Below are positions 43,555-52,906 of a stretch of 64,000 nt of DNA, piece after piece. Both the position numbers and the translations under genes were made by a program. Numbering within the stretch: position 1 is the stretch's first letter; the number at the start of each line of letters is the position of its first letter. The notes under the pieces were generated by a model that worked only from the letters and a program-made list of their open reading frames with translations, was not told the origin of the DNA and ran no database searches. The DNA comes from CBDFKQ01 sp965248855. GTDB lineage: Bacteria; Bacteroidota; Bacteroidia; Cytophagales; 172606-1. Location of the stretch: the NCBI GenBank assembly GCA_965248855.1, contig CBDFKQ010000018.1:55113-119112 (forward strand). Direction: 5' to 3'.

Positions 43555-44625
43555 CTATTTAGATTTGTCAAAATCAGAAACTATTTTAATTAATTGATCT
43601 GAATATTTATAAATATCATCTATACTTGATAATTCAGTTTTTATCTCTTTTTTTGTCTCATCAAATATTCCTATTTGCATTTTTTTACCATTTAAATATA
43701 ATCTGCAAATTAATTTTAACCTGTTATCATCAAGAAGGATGGCAAAATAAGATTGCGCATCTCTGTAAGCAATTCTATTTACCTGCACAGTTGATCTGAG
43801 TATAGCCCTAATTATATAAAAAACTTCTAATTCTACTTGAGTAGTTTCAATTTTAGAAGAATCGTCAGTGGCAACTAAACCCTCTGATTCTTTACTAGTT
43901 TGAGATTCTGTTTCAATTGTAAGTGCAGACCTTAATCGATCGGTTATTAAATCATTAATATATTGGCCAATTGACTTTTTTGTGAAAACTGTAAATTGTT
44001 CTAAAACTTTTGCAGTTACTACACCTGGATGAACTTGTTTTGCGAAGTGCCTTACAAATTCGGAACTGGGCATATTGATTTCAGAATGAAATATTGATTT
44101 TATTTCATTTGTATATTTTAATTCACTTGCTGTATTAACAATATTTTCAAAGTCATAATAGGCTTTATGAAATTTTTTCAATTCGTCAATTTGATTGTCT
44201 CTAATATCTGAAAAGTTAAAAACAAAAAATGGTTTTTCATCCATCTTGTTTGCCTCAACTAAATCAGTATAAAACCTATACTCAATACCATTAGTAAGAA
44301 TTGAGAACTTTGCTTTAGTCGTATGGAAATATCTAAATAATTGCGAGGCATTATTAACATTTAATGGAGCACCATGCCATTTACATTCTATTAAAATAAT
44401 CGGTTTTCCATCTTTTAAAATTGCATAATCAATTTTCTCCCCTTGTTTTATGCCAATATCTGCTACAAGTTCTGGCGTTACTTCAGAAGGGTTAAAAACG
44501 TCATAACCTAATTCAGTTATGAATGGCATTATGAAAGCATTTTTTGTTGCTTCTTCAGTATGTACTTGATCTTTAAATTTAAGAATTCTTTCAGCAAGAG
44601 CTTTTATTTGGTCTTTGAAATCCAT
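43555..44625 (-). CDS. Stand-alone type I restriction HsdR N-terminal-domain nuclease
   Basis: The N-terminal ~150 residues match the HSDR_N domain: EEATKNAFIMPFITELGYDVFNP, then the PD-(D/E)XK core KIDYAILKDGKPIILIECKW, which contains Asp, Glu and Lys of the catalytic site, followed by FRYFHTTKAKFSILTNG. No helicase motifs follow; the C-terminal part (to 356 aa) is of unknown family, with VFYIIRAILR and FAILLDDNRLKLICRLYLNGK. No HsdM or HsdS gene is in the window, so this is an orphan nuclease, common in Bacteroidota. A DNA-repair or defence role is possible but unproven. Confidence 0.85.
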   Translation of the reverse strand: MDFKDQIKALAERILKFKDQVHTEEATKNAFIMPFITELGYDVFNPSEVTPELVADIGIKQGEKIDYAILKDGKPIILIECKWHGAPLNVNNASQLFRYFHTTKAKFSILTNGIEYRFYTDLVEANKMDEKPFFVFNFSDIRDNQIDELKKFHKAYYDFENIVNTASELKYTNEIKSIFHSEINMPSSEFVRHFAKQVHPGVVTAKVLEQFTVFTKKSIGQYINDLITDRLRSALTIETESQTSKESEGLVATDDSSKIETTQVELEVFYIIRAILRSTVQVNRIAYRDAQSYFAILLDDNRLKLICRLYLNGKKMQIGIFDETKKEIKTELSSIDDIYKYSDQLIKIVSDFDKSK

Positions 44626-44955
44626 AATTATAAAATAGTGGTTGATATTGAATTAAATCTTGTAATACTTTTAATTCTGTAAGTATAATAAGAAAATTAT
44701 TGTATTGCCTACATTTCCAATTTATTTTTAATATAATTTAAAACTCAACTAATAATAATTTACTAATATTAAAATATCATTATTGATAAAACGATATTAA
44801 GTTTAAAACAAAAATCCTAAAATTTAATTCCTAATTATTATGAATGTAGATACTTTGATTTAAGCCCGTCTCAATAAAATTTCGTTTTTGATGGTACGAT
44901 AATAGTAAATCCAAAATACTTTTGTGATTAAAATTACTGCAAAATATTTTTTATT
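44626..44955. other. Promoter-containing gap upstream of the hydrolase gene
   Basis: The 330-nt gap between divergent genes has an imperfect palindrome TTAAAATATC..GATATTAA (44769-44800), loosely like the dispersed repeat. It also has a TACTTTTG box at 44917-44924 that fits TAnnTTTG, without a TTG at the usual spacing. Nothing else recognised. Confidence 0.45.
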
Positions 44956-45726
44956 ATGGTCAATCTGGCTTCATATACAAGTGGTGTAGGTCATCCTGTT
45001 ATTTATTTACACGGTTTTTGTGAGAATAAAGCAATCTGGACTGACTTTATTCAACTTTTACCTCAAAATTATCAACATATTGCTATTGATTTGCCGGGCT
45101 TCGGTGGTAGTTATGAAAATAAAAATTATGATTCTGTTGAGATGATGGCAGAAGAAGTTTTGAAATTTATTTTAAATGAAGGGATATCAAAACCATTATT
45201 TGTGTGCCATTCTTTAGGAGGATATGTAGCACTTGCTTTGGCCGAAAGCCATCCCGGAATATTTAAAGGTTTATGTTTATTTCATTCCACTGCTTATGCC
45301 GATAGTGAAGATAAAAAAAGAGCGCGCGATAAAACGGCTGATTTTATAAATAAAAAAGGGATTGAAACGTTTTTAGAAAATTTTGTTCCGGGAATGTTTT
45401 ATAAAGGTCGAAGAGGAATGTTGGCATTCGAAATAGAGCATGTAAAAAAAATAACCGCACACACATCAACCGAAGTTGCTTCTGCTGTTACTTTGGCAAT
45501 GCGCGACAGGCCGGACAGAATTAATGTATTAGAAAGCGCAACGTTCCCGATAACATTTATTTCGGGCAAGGATGATGAATTATTAAACCTGGATGATAAC
45601 AAGGCGCAATTTTTTTTACCAAAGCAGGCTACAATTAATTTATTGTCTGATACCGGGCATATGGGTTTATTTGAGTGGCCCGATAAAACAGCTTTAATGG
45701 TTGAAAGTTTTTTAAAATTAATTTAA
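44956..45726 (+). CDS. Alpha/beta hydrolase fold protein
   Basis: A 256-aa esterase/lipase-like enzyme of the alpha/beta-hydrolase superfamily. The oxyanion segment YLHGFCENKAIW and the nucleophile elbow CHSLGGYVALALAE (Ser in G-x-S-x-G-like H-S-L-G-G) are present. The acid lies in ISGKDDELLN and the catalytic His in TGHMGLFEWPD. No signal peptide, so cytoplasmic. The substrate is not predictable. Monocistronic between divergent and unrelated neighbours. Confidence 0.9.
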   Translation: MVNLASYTSGVGHPVIYLHGFCENKAIWTDFIQLLPQNYQHIAIDLPGFGGSYENKNYDSVEMMAEEVLKFILNEGISKPLFVCHSLGGYVALALAESHPGIFKGLCLFHSTAYADSEDKKRARDKTADFINKKGIETFLENFVPGMFYKGRRGMLAFEIEHVKKITAHTSTEVASAVTLAMRDRPDRINVLESATFPITFISGKDDELLNLDDNKAQFFLPKQATINLLSDTGHMGLFEWPDKTALMVESFLKLI

Positions 45727-45855
45727 AAAAAAATCAAGTATTTTTTATTTTGAATTCAGACAATAATTAAAAATTTTATACTTTCGGGCACGATATTTGG
45801 AAAATAAATATCCAGAATATAATTTTTTCTCTTTTCTAATATACAATTGAAGTTT

Positions 45856-46230
45856 ATGAACAAGAAAGTATTTTTATCGATTATTTTATTTTTAAGTATA
45901 GGAGTAAGTGCAACATTTGCTCAAACTAAACCGAAGGCATCAAAAGCACCTTCTAAAACATTAAAACCGGTTGAAGTGCCTCCGGAAATAAGTGCTTTAT
46001 TAACAAAACATACTTGTTTTGCTTGTCATAAAGCTGACACAAAATTAGTTGGACCGGCCTATACAGAAGTGGCAAAGAAAAAATATACTGAAGAACAAAT
46101 TGTTGAGTTAGTTCACAAACCGGAACCTGCTCATTGGCCCGGTTATCCTCCAATGGCTGCTATGGCACATGTTCCAAAAGAAGATATTTTAAAAATTGCC
46201 AAATGGATTAATTCATTGGCAAAAAAATAA
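45856..46230 (+). CDS. Exported monoheme cytochrome c
   Basis: The ATG at 45856 opens a signal peptide (MNKKVFLSIILFLSIGVSATFAQ); a TTG three codons earlier was rejected. The heme-binding motif is C54-F-A-C57-H58 (HTCFACHKADTKLVGPAY) and the axial Met is likely in YPPMAAM. The length (~125 aa, mature ~100) and the GPAYTEVAKKK segment fit class I c-type cytochromes of the c-551/c-552 type. It would carry electrons in the periplasm. It has its own terminator. Confidence 0.92.
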   Translation: MNKKVFLSIILFLSIGVSATFAQTKPKASKAPSKTLKPVEVPPEISALLTKHTCFACHKADTKLVGPAYTEVAKKKYTEEQIVELVHKPEPAHWPGYPPMAAMAHVPKEDILKIAKWINSLAKK

Positions 46231-46253
46231 ATATAAAAATTATTATTTTTATG

Positions 46254-46285
46254 AAGCCCGGCTCAAAGGAGTCAGGCTTTTTTTT
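46254..46285 (+). terminator. Intrinsic terminator of the cytochrome gene
   Basis: GAAGCCCGGCTC and GAGTCAGGCTT fold into an imperfect stem followed by T8, 24 nt behind the stop. Confidence 0.75.
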
Positions 46286-46297
46286 CAACCTGAAATA

Positions 46298-47575
46298 TTA
46301 AAATTCATCTTCTTTAATTGATCCAAATAAAAAACCACAAATAATTTTTGGATAAAAATATGTAGATTTTTGAGGCATTGTAAAGCCTGATTGACAAACA
46401 CTTTCAACCTGTTCAATACTTACACTTTGAGTAATGAAAGCCATTTGAGCTTCATTATTTGTAACTTTATTTAAACATTCAGGAAGGCTTCTGGAAAAAT
46501 TTAAAATTTTACTTTCACGTTGTATTTTACCGGGGATTTCTAAGATTTTCTCCACAATAAAATAATGTAAAACCGTTAGGTCAAGCTCTTTAATAATCTC
46601 CGGGAAATGCCATGATATGAGATTCCAAACATCATTTTTTAATTTTATTTGGTAGGTGGCATCATCGAATATCAAACCAAAGGTCCATTTTTTGCCACTG
46701 ATTATATCAGCTGTTTCATAAGCATTATCAATTTGTTTAATATTAAAATATTCCGAAATTTTATTTAGGATATTTTTTTTATCAAAGTTTTCGATTCCGG
46801 TTATCAATCTGTGAGTTGGTAATATGCTGATATCATTATTTCGCATATTGGTGAGGTACATCATGTGGTAATTATAAGCTTCTTCGCCTGTATAATTAAC
46901 ATCTTCCTGCATTTTTTCCTTTCTAAACTCTAAGGAACTTTCATATCTGTGATGGCCATCTGCCAAAATGATTTGTAAATCATTAATTTTATTTACAAAC
47001 TTTTTTATTATTTTTTCGTCGGATATAATTGCCATCACATCTTTTACTCCCTGATAATCTTCAGTTTCATAAATCGGATTTTTAATGGCTTCGTCCATAA
47101 ATATTTCCAGCTCGAAATTCGGGTCAGAATAAAGTCCGTGAGTGGCGCTTGAGTTAAGCAGAGTTTTTTCGAGAAGTTTTAACCTGTCGTTAACTGATAA
47201 AGGCATTGTATTTTCGTGCCTTAAAACTTGTTTTTCTTCCCAAAAATGTGCTTTAATATTACAAATAAATCCTTTTCTACAATATTGTTTTGAAGAATTT
47301 GCAAGTGAAAAATATTGGTAATAAATGTAAATGGAGGGAATAGTATCCTGAATTAAAATGTTATTTTCTTTCCAGTTGTTTAAAGTTTTCAAAGCTTCAT
47401 CCTCCGGGATATCTCCGTCAGGTACTGCTAGATGTATGCTGTTAAGAGGATTTTCATATAATTTTTTCCTTTGGCTTGTCGAAATTACATCAAATAACGG
47501 TGAAGTAAGTTCATCTATTTTTGTAGCTAAGCCGGGATTGTATCTCCATGCTTTTAATGGCTTTATTTCTGCCAT
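46298..47575 (-). CDS. DUF1015 family protein
   Basis: The family start is AEIKPLKAWRYNPGL, then SPLFDVISTSQRKKLYENPLNSIHL. Later come IILADGHHRYESSLEFRKE, the family's most conserved His-rich motif, and a C-terminal VESVCQSGFTMPQKSTYFYPK, also diagnostic. 425 aa is the usual length. DUF1015 proteins are widespread and called HPr-kinase- or SerC-associated in some genomes; the function is unknown. Downstream of and close to the ADP-ribosylglycohydrolase gene (36 nt) on the same strand. Confidence 0.92.
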   Translation of the reverse strand: MAEIKPLKAWRYNPGLATKIDELTSPLFDVISTSQRKKLYENPLNSIHLAVPDGDIPEDEALKTLNNWKENNILIQDTIPSIYIYYQYFSLANSSKQYCRKGFICNIKAHFWEEKQVLRHENTMPLSVNDRLKLLEKTLLNSSATHGLYSDPNFELEIFMDEAIKNPIYETEDYQGVKDVMAIISDEKIIKKFVNKINDLQIILADGHHRYESSLEFRKEKMQEDVNYTGEEAYNYHMMYLTNMRNNDISILPTHRLITGIENFDKKNILNKISEYFNIKQIDNAYETADIISGKKWTFGLIFDDATYQIKLKNDVWNLISWHFPEIIKELDLTVLHYFIVEKILEIPGKIQRESKILNFSRSLPECLNKVTNNEAQMAFITQSVSIEQVESVCQSGFTMPQKSTYFYPKIICGFLFGSIKEDEF

Positions 47576-47611
47576 ATTAAATGGGTAAGGTATTTAAGAT
47601 CAAACTTTGTC

Positions 47612-48580
47612 TTATTTTATTGGGTAAAATTTATTAAATAGTCTTTCAGAAAGGTTTAAGATATCATCTTTCCTTGCTAATTTATCAATCCATTTAACCG
47701 GAATATTTTCAAAGCCATAAAGCAAGCCGGCTAACCCTCCGGAAATAGCAGCTGTTGTGTCTGTATCGGATCCTAAATTTACAGCTTTTAATACAGTTTC
47801 TTCATAAGAATTACATTTAAGCAAACACCATAAACTAGCTTCGAGGCTATGTATTACATAGCCTGAACTCTCAATTTCTGATTCATCATATTCATAAACC
47901 GGTTTAATTACATAATCTCCAATAGGGTTAAGAAGAATTCGATGAAATCTATCTATTTCGTTTACAGAACAGACATTATTGGATGAAAGGAATTCATTGA
48001 CAATTTTTCCCGTAAGTTCAAATGCTTTAAACTTCTCTGTTTTTTTTAAAAGGAATAGTGCCATTTCAGTATAAATAAAACAACTTAAAATGGAACGGAT
48101 ATGACCATGAGTAAGGCTTGAAACTTCTTTAATTATTCGAAATCTTTCTTGAATAGGCTTATCATTTGTAAAACATATTATGGGTAATATTCTCATGAGA
48201 GAACCATTTCCATTACTCATTTCGTCAATATTACCTCCTATAAGAGAAGAGTTTTCGTATTTAAGTTTTGTAATTGATTTAGAAGTAGCAATTCCGACAT
48301 CAAAAACCTCATTATGAGCTGTCCAATATGCATCATCATACCAATTAATAAATCGATTAGCTATATCTCTTAAATTATAGCCTTCGCATAAACTTTCGGC
48401 TAAACAAAAAGTCAAGGAACTATCATCAGACCAAGTACCGGATGGCTGATTATGTGTTCCATTACCAATCATATCTGTTATTGGATTTATTTGTAGTATT
48501 GCCCTACTTTTGAATTCGACAGGTACACCAAGCGCATCTCCTATTGATAAGCCAAATAAGGCATCATTTACAAAATTCAT
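47612..48580 (-). CDS. ADP-ribosylglycohydrolase family protein
   Basis: This DraG-like enzyme removes ADP-ribose from proteins or other ADP-ribosylated molecules using two Mg2+ ions. The metal-binding motifs are in place: FGLSIGDALGVPVEF near the start, GTWSDDSSLTFCLAES (Asp pair), and NLGSDTDTTAAISGGLAGLLYG. 322 aa is typical. No signal peptide. Its target is unknown, and no ADP-ribosyltransferase is seen nearby. It lies 7 nt downstream of the beta-CASP nuclease gene, so the two are likely co-transcribed. Confidence 0.92.
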   Translation of the reverse strand: MNFVNDALFGLSIGDALGVPVEFKSRAILQINPITDMIGNGTHNQPSGTWSDDSSLTFCLAESLCEGYNLRDIANRFINWYDDAYWTAHNEVFDVGIATSKSITKLKYENSSLIGGNIDEMSNGNGSLMRILPIICFTNDKPIQERFRIIKEVSSLTHGHIRSILSCFIYTEMALFLLKKTEKFKAFELTGKIVNEFLSSNNVCSVNEIDRFHRILLNPIGDYVIKPVYEYDESEIESSGYVIHSLEASLWCLLKCNSYEETVLKAVNLGSDTDTTAAISGGLAGLLYGFENIPVKWIDKLARKDDILNLSERLFNKFYPIK

Positions 48581-48587
48581 TTTAATT

Positions 48588-50021
48588 TTATATTAAAAAT
48601 GCCTGACCTTTCTCAGGGATTTCTACATTATGGTACCCTTCTTTATTCAAATGATCTTTAAAATCAAACATGCTTTGTAGCTCGCCGTGAGTAAGAAAAA
48701 CGTTTTTAAGTTTATCCTTATCCTGATATTTTACAAAATCCGTCAAATCATCCAAATCACCGTGCCCGCTAAAAATATCAATGCTTTCTATGGAGGCTTG
48801 AACTGCTAATTCTTTCCCGCTTTTTGTTTTTAAAACCTTCATACCATTTAATAATTCGTGCCCGAGCGTTCCTTCTGATGCATAACCGATCATTAAAATT
48901 GTACTGTATGGATTACTGATATTGTCAAAAATATGTTGTTCAACTCTTCCACCCTGCACCATACCCGATGATGATACGATAATACAGGGTTCAGCGTAAT
49001 TTTTTATTAATTTACTTTGCTTTAAATCTTCTACATACACAAGGTTTTCGAAATCGAATAAACTTTCGTTGTTTTCAAAAAAATCCTGAGCTTCTTTATT
49101 TAATATTTTTATAAAACTTTCATAAACTTTAGTGCTCTTATAAGCCAAAGGGCTATCTGCAAATACTCTTATTTTAGGAAAATTTCTTTCAGCGTAAAGT
49201 TTATTAAGTGTAAATAACAGCGCTTGAGAACGGCCAACACTAAAGGCAGGAATAATTAAACGGCCCGGAGCATCAATACATGTTTTTTGGATTACTTGAG
49301 CAAGTGCATCTTCATGACTGATTTTTGTTTTGTGCCTCCTGTTGCCATAAGTAGTTTCGCAAACTATATAATCTACTTTAGGTACCGGTTGAGGATCAAT
49401 TAATAAAGGATAATTTTTTCTTCCAATATCGCCGGAAAAACAAATGCTTTTTTGAATACCATGATCATTGATTTCAAAAATTACATTTGCTGCACCCAAT
49501 AAATGACCGGTAGAATTAAAAGTGATAAAAATATTTTTATTTACTTTAAATCGTTCATTAAAACCGATTGTTACAAATCGTTCAATGGTATCATCAACAG
49601 CTTTTTCGGAATATAATTCAGCAGTATTTATTTTAATATTTGATGGTACTTTACTCTTTTTTCCTCCACCTCCTTGAATGCGTTTTAATTTTCGCATATT
49701 TAAAGCAGCTGCATCGTGCAATAAAAGGTGAGATAGTTGAAAGGTGGGAGATGTGCATAAAATTTGACCTTCATATCCCTCTCTGATTAGATTTGGCAAC
49801 ATTCCACTATGGTCAATATGAGCATGTGTGAGTATTACTAAATTTATTTCCGTAGGTTCAAAAGGAAAAATACCATGTGGGCTAAGTTTTTCAGGCTCTT
49901 CTGCGGGCTTTCTTTTTTCCAGATTGCTTCCGCAATCAATTAATATTTTGTAATCATCTACATCCAACACATACATACTGCCTGTAACCTGCCTTGCAGC
50001 ACCCCAAAAAGTTAATTTCAT
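48588..50021 (-). CDS. Metallo-beta-lactamase/beta-CASP RNA-processing exonuclease family protein
   Basis: The zinc site is complete: THAHIDHSG (66-71), the Asp-containing FSGDIGRKNYPLL and a last His in IFSGHGDLDDLTDF. The beta-CASP insertion is signalled by IVSSSGMVQGGR and APGRLIIPAFSVGRSQALL. 477 aa and the KLTFWGAARQVTGSMYVL start fit the CPSF-like bacterial family, which cuts or trims RNA in the cytoplasm. It starts a likely operon with the ADP-ribosylglycohydrolase and DUF1015 genes. A strong hairpin lies upstream of it, behind ndk. Confidence 0.92.
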   Translation of the reverse strand: MKLTFWGAARQVTGSMYVLDVDDYKILIDCGSNLEKRKPAEEPEKLSPHGIFPFEPTEINLVILTHAHIDHSGMLPNLIREGYEGQILCTSPTFQLSHLLLHDAAALNMRKLKRIQGGGGKKSKVPSNIKINTAELYSEKAVDDTIERFVTIGFNERFKVNKNIFITFNSTGHLLGAANVIFEINDHGIQKSICFSGDIGRKNYPLLIDPQPVPKVDYIVCETTYGNRRHKTKISHEDALAQVIQKTCIDAPGRLIIPAFSVGRSQALLFTLNKLYAERNFPKIRVFADSPLAYKSTKVYESFIKILNKEAQDFFENNESLFDFENLVYVEDLKQSKLIKNYAEPCIIVSSSGMVQGGRVEQHIFDNISNPYSTILMIGYASEGTLGHELLNGMKVLKTKSGKELAVQASIESIDIFSGHGDLDDLTDFVKYQDKDKLKNVFLTHGELQSMFDFKDHLNKEGYHNVEIPEKGQAFLI

Positions 50022-50045
50022 TTTTTATTAATTTTTATTCAAGGA

Positions 50046-50082
50046 AGAGACAAGAGAATTTAAAAATTATTCTCTTGTCTCT
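50046..50082. terminator. Terminator downstream of ndk
   Basis: AGAGACAAGAGAAT and its exact complement form a 14-bp stem with a 9-nt loop, between the ndk stop and the start of the beta-CASP gene. It separates the two transcripts. Confidence 0.75.
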
Positions 50083-50110
50083 TGTCTAGTATCTCTTATC
50101 TTAATTATTT

Positions 50111-50530
50111 TTAAAATTTTTCAATTCCTGAAAAAAAGAAATCACTTTCAATTTTAGCATTTTCATCAGAATCAGAACCATGCATGGCATTGGCATCAAT
50201 AGACTTTGCAAATAATTTGCGAATGGTTCCCTCTTCAGCTTTTTGAGGATCAGTTGCACCTATTAATTTACGAAAATCAGCCACTGCGTTATCTTTTTCT
50301 AAAATTGCAGCAACAATATGGCCTGATACCATAAAATCGACTAAATCTTTAAAGAAAGAACGTTCCTTATGAATTTCATAAAATTGACCTGCTCGCTCAT
50401 GAGATAATTTTGTCATTTTTAAAGCAACTATTCGAAATCCTGCTCCTTCAATCATTTTTAAAATAGCACCTGCATTACCTGCTGCTACAGCATCAGGTTT
50501 GATCATTGTAAAAGTTTTATTTTGTGACAT
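50111..50530 (-). CDS. ndk: Nucleoside-diphosphate kinase
   Basis: Ndk equalises nucleoside triphosphate pools by phosphate transfer through a phospho-His. The sequence begins KTFTMIKPDAVAAGNAG (nucleotide pocket), has ERSFFKDLVDFMVSG, and shows the active-site His117 in NAMHGSDSDENA. 139 aa, standard. It is monocistronic with a 312-nt divergent region upstream. The last residues SDFFFSGIEKF are a slightly extended C-terminus, unremarkable. Confidence 0.96.
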   Translation of the reverse strand: MSQNKTFTMIKPDAVAAGNAGAILKMIEGAGFRIVALKMTKLSHERAGQFYEIHKERSFFKDLVDFMVSGHIVAAILEKDNAVADFRKLIGATDPQKAEEGTIRKLFAKSIDANAMHGSDSDENAKIESDFFFSGIEKF

Positions 50531-50842
50531 AAAGTTTTTGAAAAAATTAAAAAATATTTATTATATAAGGATTGAAATGAGTTTATTAATATAAAAATAA
50601 AATAATTATGACATTCAACTGAAGGGTAATATTTAATAATCGGGGTAAAAATACATTTTATTTTTAAAATTTCGTTAAATAAGTATGATAAACATCACAT
50701 TTTGAGTTAAAAACTTACTCGGATCACAAAAAACTAAAAATACGCATTATTTGTTTTTAATTAAATTTCTCTTGAACTTTGTCGGCTAATTACAAAAAAT
50801 ATAGGCATTTGCATTGTAAAATGTATATGCGGGGAATGGAAA
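50531..50842. other. Divergent promoter region between ndk and the DHH gene
   Basis: No gene and no clear consensus promoter. A possible degenerate relative of the dispersed palindrome begins at 50577 (ATGAGTTTATTAATAT). For the DHH gene the best candidate box is TTGAACTTTG at 50772, a poor match. Confidence 0.4.
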
Positions 50843-51868
50843 ATGGAAAATCTGGAAGCTTTTAAGGAACTACTGAGTACACCAAAAAAAATTGCTATAA
50901 CCACACATCAAAAACCCGATGCCGATGCATTAGGCTCATCTTTGGCAATGGCAGGTTATTTAAAAAAATACAACCATCATGTAAATGTAATTACTCCTAC
51001 GGATTATCCGAAGTTTTTAGAATGGATGCCTGGCAACGAGGATGTAATGGTTTATACTTATAATAATGAAATAATTTCAGATCAATTAATGCTCGATGCT
51101 GATATTATTTTTTGTCTTGATTTTAGTTGTTTATCGCGGATTGAAGGATTAGGAGAAGCGGTAAGGGCTTCTAAAGCAATTAAAGTATTAATAGATCATC
51201 ATTTAGAACCGGAACATTTTGCCGATTTTGAATTTTGGAATGTTAAAGCAGCAGCAACTTCCGAAATAATTTATGAACTCATTTGTAAACTTGGCGACAA
51301 AGATAAAATAGATGTATCCATTGGTGAGTGTTTATACGCAGGGATAATGACTGATACAGGTTCTTTCCGTCACCCGTCTACAAGTAAAAACGTACATCTT
51401 ATCAGTGCTGATTTAATAGAGATCGGTGTCGAAACCAATAAAATACACAGGTTGATTTATGATAATAATACAGAAGAAAAACTTCATTTCTTGGGTTTTT
51501 GCTTATTTAACAAATTAATAATTCTTAAAGAAAGTCATACTGCATACTTTGCCATTACATCGCAAGATCTGGAAGAATTTCACACTAAAACAGGTGATAC
51601 AGAAGGGCTTGTGAATTATGCATTATCTGTTGAAGGAGTTCTGTTCGCAGCAATAATGATTGATAGAGCAGATATAATTAAAATGTCATTCCGCTCGGTA
51701 GGTGATTTTAATGTGAATGAATTTGCCAGAAAACATTTTGAAGGCGGAGGCCATAAAAATGCTGCGGGCGGTAAATCAAATCAGCCATTAGCAGAAACCG
51801 TTCAAAAATTTGTAAGTTTGTTGCCAAAGTATAAAGAGCTTTCAGAATCAGTTGTTTATGCCCACTAA
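50843..51868 (+). CDS. DHH/DHHA1 phosphoesterase (NrnA-like)
   Basis: NrnA-like enzymes degrade short oligoribonucleotides or dephosphorylate pAp. The DHH-domain motifs are clear: THQKPDADALGSS, CLDFSCLSRIEGLG, LIDHHLEPE and TDTGSFRHPSTS. The DHHA1 domain ends with HFEGGGHKNAAGG. 341 aa is usual. Start ATG at 50843 chosen because the nearest upstream ATG (50836) is out of frame. The two FKBP lipoprotein genes follow within a run of plus-strand genes; in Bacteroidota this phosphoesterase is often upstream of such FKBP genes. Confidence 0.92.
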   Translation: MENLEAFKELLSTPKKIAITTHQKPDADALGSSLAMAGYLKKYNHHVNVITPTDYPKFLEWMPGNEDVMVYTYNNEIISDQLMLDADIIFCLDFSCLSRIEGLGEAVRASKAIKVLIDHHLEPEHFADFEFWNVKAAATSEIIYELICKLGDKDKIDVSIGECLYAGIMTDTGSFRHPSTSKNVHLISADLIEIGVETNKIHRLIYDNNTEEKLHFLGFCLFNKLIILKESHTAYFAITSQDLEEFHTKTGDTEGLVNYALSVEGVLFAAIMIDRADIIKMSFRSVGDFNVNEFARKHFEGGGHKNAAGGKSNQPLAETVQKFVSLLPKYKELSESVVYAH

Positions 51869-51911
51869 TTATATAAAATATTTCTAATTTAAATCTATAT
51901 CTTACTTGCAC

Positions 51912-52823
51912 ATGTTTAAATCACTCTCATTATTCACATTATTACTTACGGTCACTTTGCTTTTTCAAGGCTGCGATCCACTTGAAAAGAAAACAAAATC
52001 AGGTTTAAGATATATAATTAATACCCATAAAGACGGCTCCAGAAAACCAAAGGCAGGTGAATTAATGTTGGTTAATTTCGTAATTAAAACGGCATCAGAT
52101 TCCGTATTTAGCAGCACCTATAGAGATATTAAAAAACCTGTACCATTTCAGGTTATGTCGGATACGGTTAAAAATGGTCGTGTTGAATCGGAAGGTGTAA
52201 ATTTATTAACAGAAGGAGACAGTGCAACGTTTTTGGTAGTGGCAGATACTTTTTTTATGCAAAACCGCCAACCTTTACCCAAAGGAGTAAAAGCGGGTAC
52301 CGATTTAAAAATTATTATTAAAGTTGTAAAAGTTCAAACCATAGCTGAATATCAGGCGGGTTTACAGGCATTGGCCGGTGATCAAAAGAAAAAAGATCAA
52401 AAATTAATAGAAGATTATTTGGTTAGTAACAAAATTACAAATGTTCAAAAAACAGCTTCAGGTATTAGTTATACAATTGAAAAAGAAGGCACCGGTGATG
52501 TACCGAAAGCAGGTAATAATATAGTAGTAAACTATAAAGGTAAATTATTAAACGGAACTGTTTTTGACAGCTCTGAAAAAAGTGGAAAACCTTTTGAATT
52601 CCCTGTTGGAGTTGGTGCTGTAATACCGGGTTGGGATGAAAGCTTATTATTACTTAAAAAAGGAAGTAAAGCAAATTTATATATTCCATCAGGATTGGCT
52701 TACGGACCAAACGGAAGCGGGCCAATACCGGCCAACTCGGTATTGATCTTTGAAGTTGAAGTTGTTGATATTAAAGAACGCAAGGGAGGTGATGTAATGC
52801 CGCCTCAACAACGCCCTAGATAA
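51912..52823 (+). CDS. FKBP-type peptidyl-prolyl isomerase lipoprotein (1)
   Basis: A lipoprotein: the signal peptide MFKSLSLFTLLLTVTLLFQGC ends in the lipobox FQGC. The ATG at 51912 is preferred to the in-frame TTG at 51906. A degenerate N-terminal domain (~150 aa) is followed by a canonical FKBP domain (KEGTGDVPKAGNNIVVNYKG, ...GTVFDSSEKSGKPFEFPVG, VIPGWDESLLLLKKGSKANLYIP, ending LIFEVEVVDI). It should catalyse proline isomerisation of exported proteins at the envelope. ~304 aa. The 14-nt run before the next unit holds a terminator-like hairpin. Confidence 0.9.
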   Translation: MFKSLSLFTLLLTVTLLFQGCDPLEKKTKSGLRYIINTHKDGSRKPKAGELMLVNFVIKTASDSVFSSTYRDIKKPVPFQVMSDTVKNGRVESEGVNLLTEGDSATFLVVADTFFMQNRQPLPKGVKAGTDLKIIIKVVKVQTIAEYQAGLQALAGDQKKKDQKLIEDYLVSNKITNVQKTASGISYTIEKEGTGDVPKAGNNIVVNYKGKLLNGTVFDSSEKSGKPFEFPVGVGAVIPGWDESLLLLKKGSKANLYIPSGLAYGPNGSGPIPANSVLIFEVEVVDIKERKGGDVMPPQQRPR

Positions 52824-52850
52824 TTTAAAAGAAATTATAATTATATTGCA

Positions 52851-52880
52851 AACGCTACGTTTTTTTTAAAACGTAGCGTT
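52851..52880 (+). terminator. Hairpin between the two FKBP genes
   Basis: AACGCTACGTTTT and AAAACGTAGCGTT pair perfectly around a TTTT loop; an A/T-rich tract follows. It probably attenuates rather than isolates, since the next start is 27 nt away. Confidence 0.75.
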
Positions 52881-52906
52881 ATTTTTTACTAATATTTTTT
52901 TCATTT

